NCBI GenBank assembly: GCA_949752795.1
Contig: OX457063.1
Span: forward strand, 66,673,783-66,737,782
Reading direction: 5' to 3'
DNA from: Hyperoodon ampullatus
Taxonomy: Eukaryota; Chordata; Mammalia; Artiodactyla; Ziphiidae
DNA: 64,000 bases
The translations under genes and the position numbers were made by a program. The notes under the pieces were generated by a model. The model searched no databases and had not been told where the DNA came from. It saw only the letters and a program-made list of their open reading frames with translations. Below, in pieces: positions 1-11,424 of this stretch. The stretch's first letter is position 1, and every line of letters begins with the position of its first letter.

Positions 1-659
1 ACAGTATACTAGTTTGATCATATATAAGTTCCACTGGTAGCCTGCTTCAGGGAAAGTTGCTGCTCTTGGCCTATTGCCTTTTCCAGAACTCCTATGAATA
101 TCTTAAAATATGGATATCCTGCATAGAAACGTACTTTTCAGGACGTAATAGAGGACAAATTAAAAATCTGTGAGTTTCATATGCATGACTTTTCTCCTGG
201 TGTCTCAAATTCCAGTCTGTGAATAGCCTCCCTTCCGCCCTTGGGCCTGAAGCAGGTGATGCTGTCTTGGGTTGAATATCCCAGGGCTTCAGCTCTGGGA
301 ATCATTTCTATACCTCCCAGAAACCATGGGGATTGACATAGTCTATGGTATATTTTCAACTGTGTGGTTGGGTCTTTGGTTATTTTGGAATCAATACATT
401 TTTACCTTTTTCTGCTCTTTGTCATCACTTTTCTTTTTTGTCCCTAGGAGTTTTCTTTCTCTCTAGTTGTTCCTCTGTACCATTTGTGTCTGCATATCTG
501 TGTATCATCTCCATTTCCTACTGGTAAAGGCTTTTGGTTAAATTCTCAACTATTTATATGCTCTTCACTGAAAAAGACATTACTTTTTGTCATTTCTGCA
601 TCTTTTCCTTTCAGGAGCTAGCTGCCCTTCCCCTATTTGGTGGCACTGTCTGACCACCT
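1..659. other. No gene recognised; non-repetitive sequence
   Basis: I see no recognisable gene, RNA or repeat here. The sequence has T-rich and pyrimidine-rich stretches around 400-480. Short open frames are present but are no longer than expected by chance. Confidence 0.5.
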
Positions 660-1085
660 GGTCTCACCTCCTCTGGTACCCAGCTCTGGCTTGTCCAGCC
701 CTTTAGTCTGCACCTGATTCGCTCAGGTATGGGCATGTAACCTAAGTCAAGCCAGTCATAGTTCTTTCCAGGATTTCTGTGAGATCTTTCAGGGAAGTGG
801 CCCATTTTCATGCTTTCTTTGGGATAGTTAACTGTACGGAGAGTAAAGCTTAGGACTGGCAAGTATTACCTTTGTTACATCAGGGGGGGTCTCCCTCAGA
901 ATGAAGCCAACACAGAGAAAAGCAAAGCCAAGAGAGAGAGGGCTGCATCGAGTCCTTGACTTGGTTGAGCCCCAGGCTCCCAGCCACTCCTTCTCAGGTA
1001 CACGGGCCAATAAGTTCCCTTTTCTGCGTAAGCTACTTGGAGTTTCTGTCCCAGCATCTAAAAGATTTCTGACTAAACCACAAAC
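660..1085 (+). repeat. Ancient LTR-like interspersed repeat, family not resolved
   Basis: The order of motifs resembles a dispersed mammalian repeat I know by sight. It has a GGGCATGTAACC block, then GAAGCCAACACAGAGAAAAG near 903, then CCAATAAGTTCCCTTTT with an AATAA-like signal near 1007, then a GTTTCTGTC-type tail. The right end behaves like the R-U5 end of a MaLR-type LTR, but I cannot name the family. The 80-residue open frame across it (901-1143) is not a gene. Confidence 0.35.
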
Positions 1086-1979
1086 ACAAAATGCCAGTTA
1101 TAAGTCAAGAAATGTCACCTTAAACAAGAGAAGGTCTCACTAGCCTACGACTAGAAATATAATTTCACAAATATTTAGTACCGAATTGTGAATGAGAGGG
1201 ACTAGATTCTTTCTTACCCTCCAGAAGGTGGGGACAACAAGCCCAGGTATCCCTAGTTATACCTGGTCCTGCTGAGTGCTTTTCACCAGTGCTCAGAAAC
1301 AGGTCGCTCGAAGGGGTCCCTAGCATTTTTGTTCCTCATGATGCTGCCTCATCACTTTTCTTTAAAGCCCCAAGGTTCTGTCTCAAACACCAGTCTGGCC
1401 CTTGTGAGGCAGAATGGAGGCTGCTCTTCCCTTTACCATTCCTTTTCAAGACTGAGAGAAGGTCCTTCTCTTGATCTGGACACCACAACTGTGAGCAGAG
1501 CCTACCTTACTGGTGTGTGGGTTGGCTGTCCTCATAGCCCACAGTCCCAGCGTGGAGAGGCCAGGCCGCTCCGAGTTCTCTAGGTGTGTCCAGCCCTCAG
1601 AGCCAAGACCCAGGGAAAGCATGCAATTTCTAGTTCCTCCAGTCTAAGGCCTGCCTCTCCAAGCCTTATTTCCTGTTCCAGAAGCAACTTAGATCGTTGA
1701 CAGAGGCAATGCCTTCTCCATGTGGGGAAAGCCTACGCCACGCACAAGAGCATGGTCTTGCTCACTGGCCCCAGTGGGCTAATGACTCAGGACGTACCGA
1801 CCAACACCAGCACCTGCAGCCTTCAGTGACACCTTGTGTGGGACAGCGCCAGTCCAATCCAGTCAGTTCTGTTGAATTGCTTCCTCCAGTGCCTTTCTCC
1901 CAGTAAGAGGTGGAGATCACCCCTTAACATATACTATAGTCTTCATGCTGCCAACTTAAGACACACTCCTTAACACTGC
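1086..1979. other. No gene recognised
   Basis: No feature is supported here. The open frames at 1289-1583 and 1697-1906 have no recognisable domain and no exon-like splice context that I could see. Confidence 0.45.
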
Positions 1980-3391
1980 CTAGAATTGAGCTTGAAGAAA
2001 ACGAAAGAGGGTGCAGTGCAGAGAGTAAAGGGAATGTGTGTCGGGATGTAAGTATGGTCATCAAAGAAGGGGTATCTAAACAGGAGACATCAAAGCTGGT
2101 TCCTGAGGGAGTAGAAGGAGCTGGGAAGAGAAAACATTATGTTCCCAGAAGTACAAGAGACTCAAGATTTTCAAAAAGGTGAAGGGAAGCCGTGTACAGT
2201 GGGAGAGAGAGAGAATGGTAGGGAGGTAGGCAGGAGTCACATCATGCAAACAGTTTACAGATGTTTGAATTTTATTCTAAATGCAATGAGAAGCCATTGA
2301 AGAGTTCTACATGGGTCAGATACTTAATCAGATTCATGCATTTAAAAGACTAGTTTGGTTTCTGTAGGGAGAATGGATAAGAGGAGGCAACATGGTAAAG
2401 AAGGGAACCCAGTGAAAAGGCTTTTGCAGTGGATCAAGTCAAAGATGATGGTGGCTTGGCCAGGGTGGTGAAATAGAGATGGAGAGATGGAGACTGATTT
2501 GAGATATTTTGCAGGTAAAAGAGACATTTTATTGATTATTTGTTGTAGGGGGTGTGGGAAAGTGGCATGAAGAATGATTCTTAAGTCTCTGGATTACACC
2601 ATTGGATGGATGGTGGTACCATTTCCTAAGAGGGAGAAGACCAGGGGAGGAAAAGGTTTTGAAAAGAGGGGGTAGGAATCAAAAGTTCAGTTTTAAGGAC
2701 AATTTTGAGATACAAGAGATTCACATGGAGACATCATATAGGTTGGTGAACAGACCAGAGCGCATTTCAGAGCCTGGAGATTATTTGGGAAACCTCAGCA
2801 TGTTGGTGATAGTTAAGCCATGCAATGGGAATGAGATCACCTGAGGACAAGGCCCTGGATTAAGCCTTAGGAGCTCCAATAATTGATGGTGAGGTAAAGG
2901 AAGAGAAGTTGGCAAAACAGACTCTGGAGAAGCTGCTAAGGAGGAAAAACTGGAGAACACAGGATCTGAAAGGCCAGCAAAAGAATATCTTCAGATGAAG
3001 GAGAGCTTAGCTGTGAGAGCTAGAAGAAGAGCTCAGAGAAGTGAGCACTGGGTTTTGCCACACGCAGGTGATGGGTGGCCTCGCCAAGGGTTCTTTCTGG
3101 TGGAATAGAAGAGACAGAAGTCAGATTGGGTTGAGGAGTGAATGGGAGAGGAGGAAGTCGAGACAGCAAAGGTGGAGAATTAATTCAGGGACTTTGTAAA
3201 GGGAAGTAAGGAAAAGGGAGTAGTCACTGGAAAAAAAAGTGGGGCCTGAAGTGTTTTGATTTTCTTAGATAGGAAGTACTAGACAGTATTTACTGATAGG
3301 AATTAAGGAATTAGGGGGAAAGTAAATAAGGACTCAGGAGATTGAGAATGACAAAGAGAATGAAATTCTTAAGAAGGGATAAAGTCAATAG
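1980..3391 (-). repeat. Long LINE-2 (L2) fragment, antisense
   Basis: A purine-rich stretch of about 1.3-1.4 kb whose minus strand follows the L2 reverse-transcriptase region and 3' UTR. Diagnostic blocks on the plus strand include GATGATGGTGGCTTGGCCAG (2445-2464), AAGTTCAGTTTTAAGGACA (2683-2701) and GATTGGGTTGAGGAGTGAAT near 3124. The last is the complement of the L2 stretch encoding the region before the RT core. Frameshifts break it throughout, so it is a dead LINE. A MER5A element abuts its right end. Confidence 0.7.
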
Positions 3392-3580
3392 TAGTGCTTT
3401 TCAAATGTTGGTGTACGTGGGCCTGTAAATCCCCCCAGGAAGCTTGTGAAATGGCAGATTCTGATTCAGCGGGTCTGGCGGGGTGGGGGGAGGTGAGGGT
3501 GGAGGGATGAGATTTTGCATTTCTAACAGTTTCCCAGGTGATACTGATGATGCTGGTCCAAAGACCACTTTGAGTAGCAA
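3392..3580 (+). mobile_element. MER5A (hAT-Charlie non-autonomous DNA transposon)
   Basis: The element is 189 bp, the usual full length of MER5A. It starts with TAGTGCTTTTCAAA and ends with CACTTTGAGTAGCAA, which pair as degenerate terminal inverted repeats. The internal blocks GATTCTGATTCAGCGGGTCTG and TTTGCATTTCTAACAG are the usual MER5A landmarks. It lies at the end of the antisense L2 tract, so it probably inserted into it or beside it. Confidence 0.8.
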
Positions 3581-4079
3581 GGGTGGAGCAAAAAGGGATA
3601 TGCTTTTAAATGAAAAAATGGAGAAGAGAAAAGAGGGCATACAAGCCATCTCCGAGAGGGGAAAAGTAAGCCCTAAAGAAATGTAGTTAAATTTTTGGGC
3701 AGAGTTGAGGTTTGCAAGTATGAACCTAATGAGAAACCAGTCTACAACATTTCATAGCTTGGCTGCCCACAAGGAGAGGGAGATGGTTGCATTTCTCTAT
3801 TGTTGGGGTTTTGCCAATTGAGTATGAGAGTGGGAGTAGGGGTTAGAGAGGAAGGTCTTTTCCAAACTGATTGTAAGGATGATCATGGAATCTAAGCTGG
3901 ACAAGAATGGAAGGGGACTTATTGTTCCTGCCAAATGTATGTCAGTTGTGATGGCAACATTAATTTCTGTGAAGAGACATGTCAAGGTCATTCTGGAAAA
4001 AAAAATACTGGCTCATTATACAAGCACATGCTATTGTCTTAAAAAACACTGATTCTAATTGAGAAATGAGAGGTATCAA
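3581..4079. other. No gene recognised; possible remains of the L2 tract
   Basis: A purine-rich sequence continues after MER5A to about 3720 and could be the rest of the interrupted L2, but the match is too weak to assert. No gene is visible. Confidence 0.4.
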
Positions 4080-4495
4080 ATAGCTATGGATTTTCTGTGA
4101 TTCCTGTGTATTAGCTAAGAATGTGTTTGGCTGTAAGAAGAGATGACTCAACGAGTAGTAGCCTAAATAGCATCTAACATAACAAGAAAGGTAGAGGTAG
4201 AACCATTGTTCTTTTTAACTGCTCAGCAATGCCATTTTTGATCCAATTTCTTTGTATCCTTTTTGTCCTCATAGTTATTTCCTCCTGCTTACAAGATGGC
4301 TGCTGCTGCTCTAGACAGCCCTTCCACATTCATACCAGGAAGAAAGGAGGAGACGATGATGCCAACTGCAATTGTCCCTTTTTATCAGAAATGCAAAATC
4401 TTTCCCAGAAACCCCCTAGCAGACTTCCACTTACATTGTATTGGCCAGAATCTCATCACATGTCCATTAGGCAAGGGAAGTGGGTAAAATGAGTA
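4080..4495 (+). repeat. Ancient interspersed repeat, family not resolved
   Basis: The sequence from GTATTAGCTAAGAATGTG through the CAAGATGGCTGCTGCTGCTC block near 4292 to the TTGGCCAGAATCTCATCACA block near 4440 follows a very common old mammalian repeat. I recognise the order of blocks but not the family name. The overlapping open frames of 63-87 residues (4229-4492) come from this repeat and are not genes. Confidence 0.45.
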
Positions 4496-5334
4496 TTTAG
4501 CTTTCCTACTTTCCATGATAGAGGTTGACAAGGGATAAAGGTGTTGGGAATGGGGGTTGGTTCAGCGCACCTATAATATGTCTCATTGAGAGCTGGCTGG
4601 AGACCTTATCTAAGTATCTCTGCTTTAGAGCAGTCAGTCCACCAGTAATATCCTATTATGTTAAATGTACTGTGCTCAATAATAAAGAACTGTCTTCTCT
4701 TACACTTGGTTCTCTTTCTAGTCTTAGATGGCATGAAGGTCTGTGTTTGAGCAGGAATATGGAATATACTGTTCCAATAACAGAGACCTGTTATTCTCTG
4801 GGCCTGCAATAACTCTTAACTGGCTCATAGTCCCAAGATAATTCAGTGGTTGTTTAGGGGAAAGAAAATAAAGAATGACAATGTTCAATAAATGTTTGCC
4901 AAAATAAGGAAGATGGAAGAGTATGAATTACAGAGGCCCCAAAGATCTATCTACTGAGATATAACTCTGTCATCATTCCTTTCCAGATAACAGACTGTAC
5001 ATTTATTTGGACTAAAATTCAAATGTTATATATGTTAATTTGTAAGTCCCAGGCTTCACACAGTGATGGTTGTACATGTGTCACATTTGTAGTAATAGCT
5101 CAATTCTCGATGCTCCAAAGCCCCTGCCTGCCTAATCGGCAAGATATCTGATCTTGTCCCACAACCCTCTCTCCCCTCGTGTCCCCAGATGTCATTAGCC
5201 TTTCCCATGTATACATTGTCCACAGTCCTTTATTGAGTTCCAGAAAAGAGACAGATAGACCTTGAAAGCTCTAGGAGCAGAAACTTCTCTGTTGCAGCAT
5301 AGATAATAAACCCCAAAGACAGTGCACATAAAGC
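4496..5334. other. No gene recognised
   Basis: Mostly AT-rich single-copy-looking DNA. The 95-residue open frame at 4525-4812 has an overlapping frame on the other strand and no recognisable domain, so I do not call it. Confidence 0.45.
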
Positions 5335-5577
5335 AAATATGCCTAAAGCACAGATTCAGGAGCCAGATTGCCTGGGTTCTAATCTCAGCTCTGCCACTTG
5401 TTAGATATGTGACCTCGGCCAATTACTTAATCTCTATGTGCCTCAGTTTCCCCATCTGTAAATTGTAAATGATAATCATATCTTTCCTAGAGTGTTGTTT
5501 CGATGACTGAATGACTAAATACATATAAAGAGCTTAGAGCCGTGCCTGGCACTAAATAAATACTATAGAAGTGTTTG
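5335..5577 (+). repeat. MIR SINE, nearly full length
   Basis: The sequence follows the MIR consensus: a GGAGCCAGATTGCCTGGGTT block, the core AATCTCAGCTCTGCCACTTG, TATGTGACCTCGGCCAATTA, then CCTCAGTTTCCCCATCTGTA and a GTGCCTGGCAC tail. It ends in the triplet repeat next to it. Confidence 0.9.
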
Positions 5578-5622
5578 CTATTATTATTATTACCACTACT
5601 ACTACTGCTACTAATACTACTG
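5578..5622. repeat. (TTA/CTA)n trinucleotide repeat
   Basis: TTATTATTATTA changes into imperfect CTACTACTACTGCTACTAA units directly at the 3' end of the MIR. It probably grew from the MIR tail. Confidence 0.8.
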
Positions 5623-5639
5623 TCCTTATTTATATTTTT

Positions 5640-5700
5640 AATAACCAGCTAGTGCCTTGCACCTTGCACACTAGAGACATTCAATAAATATCTGTTGAGA
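5640..5700 (+). repeat. L2 3'-end fragment
   Basis: GTGCCTTGCACCTTGCAC followed by CATTCAATAAATATCTGTTG matches the end of L2 (GTGCCTGGCACATAG, then TCAATAAATATTTGTTGAA). Confidence 0.5.
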
Positions 5701-7183
5701 TGTGTTTTGAAGGAAGGAAGATGAGGGCAGTTCGATGGTGGGTGATGACTTGTGGTATCTATTAAAAGTGATGTTAATTTTTAGCTCAAGAAGCCAGAAA
5801 GAATAAGAAACTGTACATGACTGCCTTAGAGAGAATATCTTCTTGCCCTCTAACTTAGATGTTAGCCCTCTGTATTCAAAAAAATGAAATCCTGTGTTGC
5901 CACTTCCTGGATTATTAAAACCCGCTAGAATGGTGACTTTCATGCCTCCAACCCCACACCTGTTTGGAAGCTCGTATGGGCTGCTCCCGAGGAGAGAGAC
6001 CCACTGTCAGCTGTTTTATATACTGTGGTTTCATTGCTTCAAAAGGTTTTTTTTTAAAAAAAGTCACCGCACTAGATGAATCAAGAAAAGAGCATATGCA
6101 GCTGCTTTTCAGGGTTTCTTGTTTGGCTGACCCAGACCCAGCACCTCATGCATTTCCTGGTGGGTCTGAGTAGAGCTCTGTGTGAATTGCCCTCTGAATC
6201 AAAAACCAAGCAAATAACATGCTTGTCTAAAGACCTTTCTTCCTGCCCTCTCCTTGCTTTTTATTCCTTACTGTCCTTTTGTGCACCAGTTATGCTATAC
6301 ATTTTCTTTTTATGTTTTTATGGCTGCTGGGGTTGCTTTCAGAAGGATACCCTAAGACGGCAGAGAAATTAATGCATCAAGGGATTTCAAGCAGAAAAAT
6401 CCATCTGACTTGGTGACCGTTGGTAAGCATTAGAGAAAATCTCACTTACTGGAGAACCATAAGTTCTGCAATTTCATTTCGGCTTACTTTGCTGCCCTTC
6501 CCAAAGCTCCGGGTTCAAAGAGAAGAGGAGAAAGCAACTTCACTGAATTTGGTCAGAGAGAGAACTCTGAAGCCCACAGCAAAGCTGTCCAGAGCAAAGG
6601 AACTGTAAGAAAAATATCTCCTTGTTGGTCCAAATCCGACTTCCTGATGCCCTGTTGCATTTTAATGAAAACTTGAAGCCATGTCCCAGACTTCCTTTTC
6701 AGCTGATGGATGGGGAGTATTGCTTCTGAAGAAGGCACACATTCTTTCTGCCTTTTCCTCCTTCTAGCTGCTTTATTGGATGCTTTAGCTCAACCCCTTA
6801 TCATTGTTTTGTGATGAAGGCTGCATACCAGCTCATCTCCGAGTGGTTTGTGTTCTTCCACAGGGGCAGGGCCGAGGAAGAATATCTTTTTCAAGAGAGG
6901 AAAAGTGGAATTTGTCAGTGATGCAAACCAGACAGGAAGGGAAGGAAGGAGACTCTGGTTATTCACAAAAGGATTCTAAGACGCTGAAAAGTGAGCCCGA
7001 CAGATTCAGTCAGCAGCTGAGGTCATCTGCCTGCAATTCAGTGATCTGGACTCTAATCACAGAGCTGATAGGACCAGGGGCCTGTGTGGGGCTGTGCACT
7101 TCTCTGTGCTTTGAAGGTCATGACAGACACTAAGGGTTTCATCAGGCAGAGTGAGGAAGCCTCTCTCTCAGGAAGACCTTTGA
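5701..7183. other. No gene recognised
   Basis: About 1.5 kb without an identifiable gene or repeat. Several 60-109 residue frames occur on both strands (for example 6076-6372 and 6804-7133). None has a recognisable domain, and the last runs toward the CHR SINE. A GGAAGGGAAGGAAGG purine run lies near 6935. Confidence 0.45.
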
Positions 7184-7196
7184 CCTGAGTCTTGTT

Positions 7197-7402
7197 TTTT
7201 TTTGTGTGTGTGGTATGCGGGTCTCTCACTGTTGTGGCCTCTCCCGTTGCAGAGCACGGGCCCCAGACGCGCAGGCTCAGCGGCCATGACTCACGGGCCC
7301 AGCCGCTCCGCGACATTTGGGATCTTCCGGGACCGGGGCACGAACCCCTGTCCCCTGCATCAGCAGGCGGACTCTCAACCACTGCGCCACCAGGGAAGCC
7401 CC
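7197..7402 (-). mobile_element. CHR SINE (short form), antisense, with perfect target-site duplication
   Basis: Reverse-complement CHR SINE. A poly-T and GTATGCGGGTCTCTCACTG tail is on the left, and the tRNA-like head (complement of GGGGCTTCCCTGGTGG) is on the right near 7390. A perfect 13-bp target-site duplication, CCTGAGTCTTGTT, lies at 7184-7196 and 7401-7413. The GGTTCGTGCCC-type Pol III B box lies near 7340 on the minus strand. Open frames here, such as 7192-7491, are repeat-derived. Confidence 0.95.
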
Positions 7403-7639
7403 TGAGTCTTGTTCTTTGTGTGGTTAGTCTTCCAACTGCCCCAAATTTAACTCTTCCATACAGGCCTGTGAAATGGTTCTATCCTTCTTAAGAGAATCAA
7501 TCCAATTTAAGAACGCAAATTAGAACTAAAGCAATTCCATTTCTATGCGAAAGTCCATTTTAGCATTGCTGTCCTGTGATGTCACCATCTCTCTGGGGGT
7601 ACTGCACTTTCCTGACCAGTGTTTTCTAAAAGGGACTTT

Positions 7640-7905
7640 TTTTTTTTTAACATCTTTACTGAAGTATAATTGACTTACAGTGTTGTGCTAGTTTCCACCG
7701 TACAACAAAGTGAATCAGCCACATGTATACATATATATCCCCATATCCCTCCCTATTGCGTCTTCCTCCCACCCTCCCTATCCCACCCCTCCAGGTGGTC
7801 AAAAAGCACCGAGCTGATCTCCCTGTGCTATGCGGCTGCTTCCCACTAGCTATCTATTTTACATTTGGTAGTGTATATATATCAATACTACTCTCTCACT
7901 TCGTT
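7640..7905 (-). mobile_element. 5'-truncated L1 3' end, antisense, with perfect target-site duplication
   Basis: This is the 3' UTR of a cetartiodactyl L1 in reverse, starting with poly-T and then CATCTTTACTGAAGTATAAT. The body is about 266 bp. A perfect 13-bp duplication, TAAAAGGGACTTT, lies at 7627-7639 and 7906-7918, so this is one intact 5'-truncated insertion. Confidence 0.9.
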
Positions 7906-8407
7906 TAAAAGGGACTTTAAAAAAAAAAAAGATTTCACAACAAATAATCTAATATTTTGCAGTACCTCTAAGGCTATATCTAATTTTGAGGGGAAAAAAC
8001 CTAAGAAGTAATGCAATTTTGTTTATTTTTGATGTGTGGTTTAAACCTAAGAGTCAAGTAATGATTGATTGTATAACTGTGTAGCTATTAGATACATATG
8101 CCTACTTTAGTTATTATGGAATGCCAAAGAGTTTCAATACTTTTTGTTCTTAAGATGTTTAAAATTTAGTTAGGGAAACAAAATAATCTCAAATAGCAAT
8201 TAGTGAGTAGACAATGTGATAATTAACTGTATTTTAAACTGACAAAATAAAGTGCTAAAGAATCAAGTATAGAGAACAGAGTTGGGTAGGATGAGATGTT
8301 AATTGCATAGGATGGATTAAAAAGGCAAAAGCAGTTACAGAGGGACGACTATGGTGCCGCTTGCTAGGGAACTGAGGAGAAAGCAGCTTTTAAAAAATCT
8401 CGTTCTT

Positions 8408-8778
8408 CGAAATAGGGTCATTTGTAGAGACGTGGATGGACCTAGAGGCTGTCATACGGAGTGAAGTAAGTCAGAAAGAGAGAAACAAACACTGTATATT
8501 AATGCATATATGTGGAATCTAGAAAAATCGTACAGATGAACCTGTTTGCAAGACAGAAATGGAGACACAGATGTAGAGAACAAATGTATGGAACCAAGCT
8601 GGGAAAGGGGGGTGGGGTGGGATGAACTGGGAGATTGGGATTGACATGTATACACTAATATGTATAAAACAGATATCCAATGAGTTCCCTGTGCTGCTGT
8701 ACAGCACAGGGAACTCCACTTCACTGTACAGTAGAAACTAACACAACATTGTAAAACAACTATACCCCAATTAAAAAC
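8408..8778 (+). mobile_element. 5'-truncated L1 3' end with target-site duplication and an internal palindrome
   Basis: The body contains the L1 3' landmarks TATATGTGGAATCTAGAAAA, AGACAGAAATGGAGACACAG and CTAACACAACATTGTAAAAC, then a short A-rich tail. Flanking copies of AAAATCT(C/T)GTTCTT lie at 8394-8407 and 8779-8792 with one mismatch. Inside, 8682-8716 is a perfect hairpin absent from the other L1 3' ends in this window. The segment between GGGAACTC and CTGTACAGTAGAAAC is shorter than usual for this family. Confidence 0.85.
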
Positions 8779-8792
8779 AAAATCTTGTTCTT

Positions 8793-11134
8793 GGTTGTAT
8801 TGCATTGCTCTGCAGGTAGTTTATTATTCTTGATGTCAGATCTATTAGTTACCTTAATGTCTGGAAGAAAAGGAATATACCAATACTTCTGTAATGTGTT
8901 AGGTGGAATTTGAATGTTCCTGGGAAGGTTTACCGTGGGAAAAGGGGTGCAAATTTAAGCTTTTACAAGATTGCTTTGACCCACTGACTAAGCTCCTTCT
9001 CCTCTCTTACAAATGTTTCCTAGCTTTTCCTAAAATGTCTCACAATGTTCATGAGGACTAGTGTCAGGGGGCTTTTTAAAAAAAGTAGATTTCTGTTACA
9101 TGATTTCACTTACCATCAACCATGTTACCACTTTAAGTGGCATAAAGCTGGGCCCTTCATCTCCCAAGATGTATCAACATTTCCTTTTGAGCAATAAGGC
9201 TGCTTCTTTAGCTGTTTTGCACTCTATTCATTAGGGAAGCTGAAAAAAACAAAGACAATATGAGTAACACGGTTAAAGGAGAATGGGGCAGCCCGTTGGA
9301 AGAGTTCTCATTAGTTAATGCTATCAACAAGACCCCCAAAGTCTTAGCTCTTACACTAGTCTTTTCTTAGACTCTGTCTCATCTCATTCCCTTTGGCACC
9401 TATTCCATCAGGGGCTTCATGGTAAGCCTGGGCTTATTGTTAAGGACCTGATAAAGGGATTTCTGTAAAATTCATACTTGATCTTACATTTCCAATTTGT
9501 GAAGTGGATGGGAACAAAATTGCTTGGATGCTGCTTTTCATCTGAAACTGGTAGAGCACAAGCAGATTATTTGACGGGGTACCAGGGATCACCAGCTTTC
9601 TTTGGATCACACTATGAGAAACACTGTGCTAGGTCCATCAAGGGCATGGGCTACCTTGCCTGAAAAAGAATCAGATGGGGACTTGACGCTCTATATGAGT
9701 GGAAGAAGGAAGAAGCCTGAACCTGGAGTGTGGCTGGTTTTTCCTGAAGCTGGGCAGAGGCAGGAGGTGGCTGCCATGGAGTATTCTAGAGGTGGCAGAA
9801 CCTCAGATGGGAGTGGCTCTGTGCCTGTGGAACTAGAAACCAAGCGGCTTAAACATGGGGGTCCCAGAAAAGGTTTCTTTGGCTGAGTTTGGTGACAGTG
9901 TGAAGGATCGTTTGAGGGACTGTCAGCAGTACTAGTTGTTTTTTATGTCCTTAAAGGTTTGTGAAATAAGGAAAAAAACTCCATCCCAATTGGGTTATCC
10001 TCCATTTTCCTGGATGACGCAAGTCTGGGGTTCTTGTAAGATCCAAGGGTGCTGATGAAGCCCTGATAAACAAACTTCTCATTAACCATGGTGAAGGAGT
10101 GTTGGAAGCAGCTTTAATTTTATTTAGAAAAATTAAGAAATATAAATGCTATTGCATTCCAGATGCCATGGGGTAATTAAGATCGGTTACAAGTCTTCAA
10201 CAGAAGATCACTGAAAAAAAGACCTGTTTCTGTTGGGATATGGATTTCTCTGATCTTGTTTGAGAACTGGCTTCACAGGCAAAGCAAATTTAACAAGCAA
10301 AAATGCAAACCAATTAGGAATTACTAAAGCCACACTCCCATTTGGTAAAATGAAAAAAGAAAAACCTTAACTAAACTTGGATATAGTGGAATTCATCACT
10401 ATTTCCAAGCAAAGGTGACAAGCAATACTGAATACTTCTCTGGAATTTCAGTCACTAAATATGGGGTATTTTAAAGACCTTTAGTGGCCCATGAGCACTC
10501 TTGTGAATTTCTCACTCACATCATATCAAGTATATTAAAATGAACTGATAACCACATTTAATTAAATGCATACAGAAATGTAGGAGTTGACTTGCAGTCG
10601 CAGGTTCCCATGTTGCATTTTTAAAGATAAAAACATTAGTTTTAACTTTGTGATTTTCTTTTTAGTATTTGGAACCAATCAATTTCCCCCCATACCTCTA
10701 ATATTTCCACAGATCCTTGGAAATTTTGAAGGCCCCACAAGATCAAACCTATGGTGCCTAATAGATTAAAGGACCTGTACAGATGGAGAGCTAGTGGTCA
10801 GATGTATGCTTTCTGTGGCAATTGACCTGTCCTGCTCCTCATAAAAACAGCAGTTTACAAGGGGCAATGGCCTTAAGCCAGTGTCAGATTCTATCACTTA
10901 ACATGGCACAGCAATCCTTTCCTTTCCAGGTGAACTGCAAACGTATTTCATTTCAGTGGAAGGAATGTGTCTATAAAGAGGTTGAAAAAAAGTTTTTCTA
11001 ATGATAAAAATAAATTGAACCAGTGGCTGTTTTTCATGGCTTCCAAATGCAAAGGCATTATGATTTGATCAGGTATATTTTATAAGAATATGAAATTTCT
11101 TCTTTTTAATGAGAAGGTTTGGGATAGCTTGAAA
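8793..11134. other. No gene or clear repeat recognised; about 2.3 kb of single-copy-looking DNA
   Basis: AT-rich sequence without a recognisable transposon. The 94-residue frame at 9602-9886 is the longest in the stretch and shows no domain. The part near 10080-10190 is rich in TAAT and ATTA homeodomain-type words (for example GGGTAATTAAG), which is weak evidence for anything. Confidence 0.4.
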
Positions 11135-11280
11135 CAGTGGAATACTGGCAAGAATACTGGACGCAGGGAGAGAAAGATGAACTTGGTTTTACTTCTAGCA
11201 CTAAGGAATTGTGTGAGCTTCACTGCATCTCTTGGCCCATGCAGGCCTCAGTTACTTCCCTCATGTAGTGAATGATTTGG
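11135..11280 (+). repeat. Possible degenerate MIR
   Basis: The order TTACTTCTAGCACTAAGGAA, TGTGTGAGCTTCACTGCATC, then CCTCAGTTACTTCCCTCATG resembles a decayed MIR core (TGTGTGACCTTGGGCAAGTC followed by CCTCAGTTTCCTCATC). The match is weak. Confidence 0.3.
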
Positions 11281-11424
11281 AGTGAACAGGTACTGTATTT
11301 TCTAGACTTCGTTTATTTACAAAGCACTTTCATGATTTTTGCTATATTCATGTGATATCAGGCCAATAATTTTGTAATACTTTCATTTGTATAAACTCCA
11401 CTCTTCACTTTAACAAGTATTTGA

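Noticed and set aside
1980..3391. Purine-rich block considered as a coding or structural element
   Set aside because: The order of motifs fits antisense L2. Frames are broken throughout.
7190..7402. tRNA gene, because of good A- and B-box matches
   Set aside because: The tRNA-like heads belong to SINEs. There is no complete cloverleaf or anticodon arm, and a SINE tail follows.
7192..7491. Recurring Arg/Gly/Pro-rich peptides near 7200, 22100, 25200, 41900 and 46800, looking like a protein family
   Set aside because: They are translations of CHR SINE copies in different frames.
9602..9886. 94-codon frame as an exon
   Set aside because: No flanking splice sites that I could support and no recognisable domain.
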